Source: Duganella guangzhouensis
Lineage (GTDB): Bacteria; Pseudomonadota; Gammaproteobacteria; Burkholderiales; Burkholderiaceae_D
Assembly: GCF_009674535.1 (NCBI RefSeq)
Contig: NZ_WKJK01000010.1
Span: 1-64,000 of the forward strand
Direction: 5' to 3'
DNA: 64,000 nucleotides
Shown here: positions 60,857-64,000 of the stretch, one piece after another
Layout of the letters: every line of letters starts with the position of its first letter
How positions within the stretch are numbered: position 1 is the stretch's first letter
The notes under the pieces: model-generated
Told to the model about the DNA's origin: nothing
Seen by the model: only the letters and a program-made list of their open reading frames with translations
Database searches by the model: none
Program-made: the position numbers and the translations under genes

Positions 60857-63391
60857 TCAGGCTTCGCGCAGGGTTTGCAGCGGCGGCTGGCGCAGCACGT
60901 TGCGCAGTCCCAGCCAGCCACCGCCGATGGCGCACAGCGCGCCGGCCAGCAGCCCGACCAGCCACACCACCGGACTGAATTCCCAGGCAAACTTGAACTG
61001 GTAAGTGGCCAGCGCCCAGCCCATGGCGGCCGCGCCGCTGGCCGCCAGCACGCCGGACAACGCGCCCACCAGCGTGAACTCGATCAGCTGCGCCTGCGAC
61101 AGCTGCTTGCGGGTGGCGCCCAGCGCGCGCAGCAGGCCGGCCTCGCGGGTGCGCTCGTCCTGCGACCCCATCAGCGCCGCGTACAGAACCAGCACGCCCG
61201 AGGCCAGCGTGAAGATGAACAGGAACTCCACCGCCGTAATCACCTGATCCAGCACCGCCTGCACCTGACGCAGAATGCCGCCAACGTCGACGATGGTCAG
61301 ATTCGGATAATCGCGCGTCAGGGCGTTCATCAGCGCGCCCTGGCCCTGCGGCAGATGGAAGGCGGTGATCCAGCTTTGCGAGATATCCGTCATCGCCGCC
61401 GGGTTGATGATGGCGAAGAAGTTGACCCGCATCGAACCCCAATCCAGCTTGCGAATGCTGGTGATGCTGACATCCACCGGCGTGCCGGCGATATCGAAGC
61501 GCAGCTTGTCGCCCAGCTTCCAGCGCAGCGTCTTGGCAATGCCCTGCTCCACCGACACTTCCGGCTGGCCAGGCTTGTCCTCGAACCATTTGCCTTCAAC
61601 GATCTTGTTCTCGGCCTGCATCTGCGCCATGCTGGACAAGTTGAACTCACGGTCGGCCAGGCCGCGCGCGCGTTCATCGGTATAGGTTTCGGCGGTGACC
61701 GGCTGGCCGTTCACCGCGGTCAGGCGGCCGCGTATCATCGGATACTGCGGCGCGTAATTCACGCCAGCCGCCTTCAGGCGCTGAGCGATATCCGCGCCTT
61801 GCTCCGGCTGAATATTGATGATGAAACGGTTGGGCGCATCCGGCGGCGTGGCGTTGCGCCAGGCCGTCATCAGGTCGCCGCGCACCACGGTCAGCACCAG
61901 CAGCGCCATCATGCCCAGCGCCAGCGACACCACCTGCACAATGGTAGCGCCAGGACGGCGTTGCAGCGAGGTGATGGCGAAGCGCCAGCTCTGATGATCG
62001 ATAAGGCCGCGCAACGAACGCAAAGAACGCAATCCCAACCAGCCCACCAGCCCGAACACGGCAAACGCGCCGAAGAAACCGAGCGCGGTGTACAGCGCCA
62101 TGGTCACATCGCCGGCCTGCCACAACAGCAGTGCCACAAAGCCGGCCATGCCGAAGCCGTAGGTGGCCAGCGCGGTAACCTTTGGCGGCTCCGACTCGCG
62201 ACGAATCACGCGGTTGTGCGGCACTTTGCGCAGCTGGAGGATGGGCGGCATCGCAAACGCCGCCAGCAGCAGAATGCCGATCGCCATGCCTTGCAGCGCC
62301 GGGAAAATGGTCGGTGCAGGCAGCTCGCTGGACACCAGCGAGCCCAGCACCTCCAGCAGCACGTAGTGGGCGCCGAAGCCGAGTGCCACACCCAGCGCGC
62401 TGCCGATCACGCCCACCAGCAGGAATTCGATCAAGTACATGACCGTCACCTGGTTCTGCGTCAGCCCCAGGCAGCGCAGCATGGCGCAGGCGTCCAGATG
62501 GCGCTGCATGAAGCGGCGCGCCGCCATCGCCACCGCCACCGCCGCCAACATGGCCGACAGCAGGCCGACCAGCGACAGGAAGCGGTCGGCGCGTTCCAGC
62601 GTGGTTTGCATTTCCGGGCGGCCGTCCAGCGATTCCACCCGCACGCCCTTGATGTTCTGCTCTTTAATTTGTGCCTTCAGCCATTCCTCATACGCCTTGG
62701 CCACCGCCGCGCCGTTCTTCAACGCGGATGGCGCGCCCACCAGCAAGCGGTAGTTGACGCGCGAACCGGGCTGGATCAGGTTGGTCGCATCGAGATCGCT
62801 CAGCGCAAACATCACGCGTGGCGCGAAGGCCAGGAAGTTGGCGCCGCGATCCGGCTCCGAAGCGATCAGTTGGGTGATGGTGAAGCTTTTGTCGCCCAGC
62901 TTGATCTGCTGGCCCACCTTGGTATTCAGGCTGCCCAGCAGGCCGGGTTCCACCCACACCGTGCCGGCCGCCGGCACCAGCGTGGCCGGCGTGCCCACGC
63001 TTTGCTCGGCCTGCGCCACGTCATTGGTGATCTTGACCTTGCCACGCAGCGGATAGCCGGGACCGACCGCCTTCAAGGCGGCCAGCACCGAACTGGATTG
63101 CTCGCCCTCGCCCGCCTGCGCCATGCTGGGGAAAGTGATGTTGTCGGTCACCACCAGCCCGCGCTGCAGCGCCTGCGCGCGCCACGCGTCCCGCACCGGC
63201 AGGTCGGCGCTGATGACCACGTCGGCGCCCAGCAGTTGGTGCGCATCGCGATCCAGCCCGCTGCGCAGGCGATCGATGAAGAAGCCGGTGGCGGACAAGG
63301 CCGCCACCGCCACCGTCAGCGCGATCAGCAGAAAGCGCAGTTGACCGGCGCGCCAGTCGCGCGCGGTCATGTTGAGGGCGAGTCCGAACAT
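60857..63391 (-). CDS. FtsX-type ABC transporter permease (YbbP-like)
   Basis: An 844-residue permease of the FtsX/MacB fold in the two-module YbbP form: an N-terminal helix (LRFLLIALTVAVAALSATGF), a large periplasmic domain, a first FtsX module (LSLVGLLSAMLAAVAVAMAA; MYLIEFLLVGVIGSALGVAL) and a second at the C terminus (AVEFLFIFTLASGVLVLYAA; EAGLLRALGATRKQLSQAQL). YbbP normally works with the ATPase YbbA; none is next to it here. It starts directly at the deaminase stop codon, so the two are co-transcribed, and it converges with jqsR, 4 bases away. Confidence 0.88.
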   Translation of the reverse strand: MFGLALNMTARDWRAGQLRFLLIALTVAVAALSATGFFIDRLRSGLDRDAHQLLGADVVISADLPVRDAWRAQALQRGLVVTDNITFPSMAQAGEGEQSSSVLAALKAVGPGYPLRGKVKITNDVAQAEQSVGTPATLVPAAGTVWVEPGLLGSLNTKVGQQIKLGDKSFTITQLIASEPDRGANFLAFAPRVMFALSDLDATNLIQPGSRVNYRLLVGAPSALKNGAAVAKAYEEWLKAQIKEQNIKGVRVESLDGRPEMQTTLERADRFLSLVGLLSAMLAAVAVAMAARRFMQRHLDACAMLRCLGLTQNQVTVMYLIEFLLVGVIGSALGVALGFGAHYVLLEVLGSLVSSELPAPTIFPALQGMAIGILLLAAFAMPPILQLRKVPHNRVIRRESEPPKVTALATYGFGMAGFVALLLWQAGDVTMALYTALGFFGAFAVFGLVGWLGLRSLRSLRGLIDHQSWRFAITSLQRRPGATIVQVVSLALGMMALLVLTVVRGDLMTAWRNATPPDAPNRFIINIQPEQGADIAQRLKAAGVNYAPQYPMIRGRLTAVNGQPVTAETYTDERARGLADREFNLSSMAQMQAENKIVEGKWFEDKPGQPEVSVEQGIAKTLRWKLGDKLRFDIAGTPVDVSITSIRKLDWGSMRVNFFAIINPAAMTDISQSWITAFHLPQGQGALMNALTRDYPNLTIVDVGGILRQVQAVLDQVITAVEFLFIFTLASGVLVLYAALMGSQDERTREAGLLRALGATRKQLSQAQLIEFTLVGALSGVLAASGAAAMGWALATYQFKFAWEFSPVVWLVGLLAGALCAIGGGWLGLRNVLRQPPLQTLREA

Positions 63392-64000
63392 TTAGATTTT
63401 CGCGAAGAAGGCGTCCACTTCATCCAGGAATTGCTGCTTCTGCGCGGCCGGCAGGAAGGCAGCCGCGAAGCCGTTGCGCGCCAGGCGCTGCGCGTGCGAC
63501 AGGCCCAGTGGCAATGCCTCGAAGGTGGCGATGAAATTATCGTTCATGTAGCCGCCGAAATAGGCCGGGTCGTCCGAGTTGACGGTGGCGACGATGCCGG
63601 CATCCAGCAGTTGCAGCAGGTTGTGCTGCTCCATCTGGTCGAACACGCACAGCTTGATGTTGGACAGCGGGCAGACCGTCAACGCCATCTGCTCGCGCGC
63701 CAGGCGTTCGGTCAGCGCCGGATCTTCCAGGCAGCGCACGCCGTGGTCGATGCGCTCGACTTTCAGCGTGTCCAGCGCGGTGTAGATGTAGGCCGGCGGG
63801 CCTTCCTCGCCGGCGTGGGCCACCAGATGCAGGCCCAGCTCGCGGCTGCGCGCGAACACGCGGGTGAACTTCTCCGGCGGGTTGCCGACCTCCGACGAAT
63901 CCAGGCCCACGCCGATGAACTTGTCGCGATACGGCAGCGCCGCTTCCAAGGTGGCGATCGCATCTTCTTCCGATAGGTGGCGCAGGAAGCACAGGATCAG
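63392..64000 (-). CDS. Adenine/adenosine deaminase (5' end outside window)
   Basis: The C-terminal 202 residues of an adenosine-deaminase-family hydrolase; the frame is open to the right edge. HAGEEGPPAYI has the catalytic Glu and metal His, KVERIDHGVRCLED follows, and VNSDDPAYFGGYMNDNF holds the metal-binding Asp. The SDDPAYFGGY form is typical of the bacterial/fungal adenine deaminase (Aah1-like) branch, so adenine may be the substrate rather than adenosine. A TTG at 63949 is not a likely start. Confidence 0.88.
   Translation of the reverse strand: MILCFLRHLSEEDAIATLEAALPYRDKFIGVGLDSSEVGNPPEKFTRVFARSRELGLHLVAHAGEEGPPAYIYTALDTLKVERIDHGVRCLEDPALTERLAREQMALTVCPLSNIKLCVFDQMEQHNLLQLLDAGIVATVNSDDPAYFGGYMNDNFIATFEALPLGLSHAQRLARNGFAAAFLPAAQKQQFLDEVDAFFAKI

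Overview
The window is high-GC betaproteobacterial DNA. The closest fit is an Oxalobacteraceae genus such as Duganella, Massilia or Janthinobacterium. The reasons are the Pseudomonas/Burkholderia-type flagellar gene order (flhB-flhA-flhF-flhG-fliA-motCD, flgBCDEFGHIJKL, flgAMN), a PEP-CTERM protein, and a CqsA/LqsA-type autoinducer synthase divergent from an LqsS/LqsR-like pair, the arrangement known as jqsA/jqsS/jqsR in Janthinobacterium/Duganella. The genus assignment is an inference from gene content. No rRNA, tRNA, prophage, insertion sequence or CRISPR array was recognised.

Layout. 1-2471: the end of the fliOPQR export-gate operon (fliO is cut by the window edge). 2547-12929: a single 3460-codon gene built from about 400 eight-residue repeats, ordered into a 17-unit (about 134-residue) super-repeat and followed by a Ca-binding EF-hand-like module. 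13054-17655: a small accessory block with a membrane protein, an AlkD-like repair protein, a lipoprotein beta-propeller, an FUSC-type membrane protein and a PEP-CTERM protein. 17939-28812: flgL to flgB on the minus strand. 28967-30605: flgA, flgM and flgN on the plus strand. 30621-39551: motD, motC, fliA, flhG, flhF, an Rpn-type nuclease gene, flhA and flhB on the minus strand. 39670-44981: housekeeping genes (FAH-family hydrolase, rsuA, sppA, Rieske protein, HAD phosphatase, rluC). 45655-48798: rne behind a long leader. 48956-53524: moaA, a fused mobA-moeA, and fetAB. 53475-56756: MFS transporter, DeoR regulator and rmuC on the minus strand. 56761-60852: a truncated globin and jqsA (minus) divergent from jqsS-jqsR (plus). 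60857-64000: an FtsX-type permease and an adenine/adenosine deaminase (cut by the window edge).

How the parts work together. The flagellar genes cover export gate (FliOPQR, FlhAB), rod, rings and hook (FlgB-FlgI), muramidase/rod cap (FlgJ), hook-filament junction (FlgKL), P-ring chaperone (FlgA), late-gene control (FliA, FlgM), a chaperone (FlgN), placement and number (FlhF, FlhG) and a second stator (MotCD). Sigma-28-type promoters are readable before flgM and flgK. The quorum-sensing region is the most interesting regulatory locus. Two perfect FNR/Anr-type boxes (TTGAT-N4-ATCAA) lie in the 175-bp jqsA/jqsS intergenic region, and jqsA is followed at once by a globin gene, which suggests that alpha-hydroxyketone signalling is tied to oxygen supply in this organism. 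The giant octad-repeat protein is the least understood gene.
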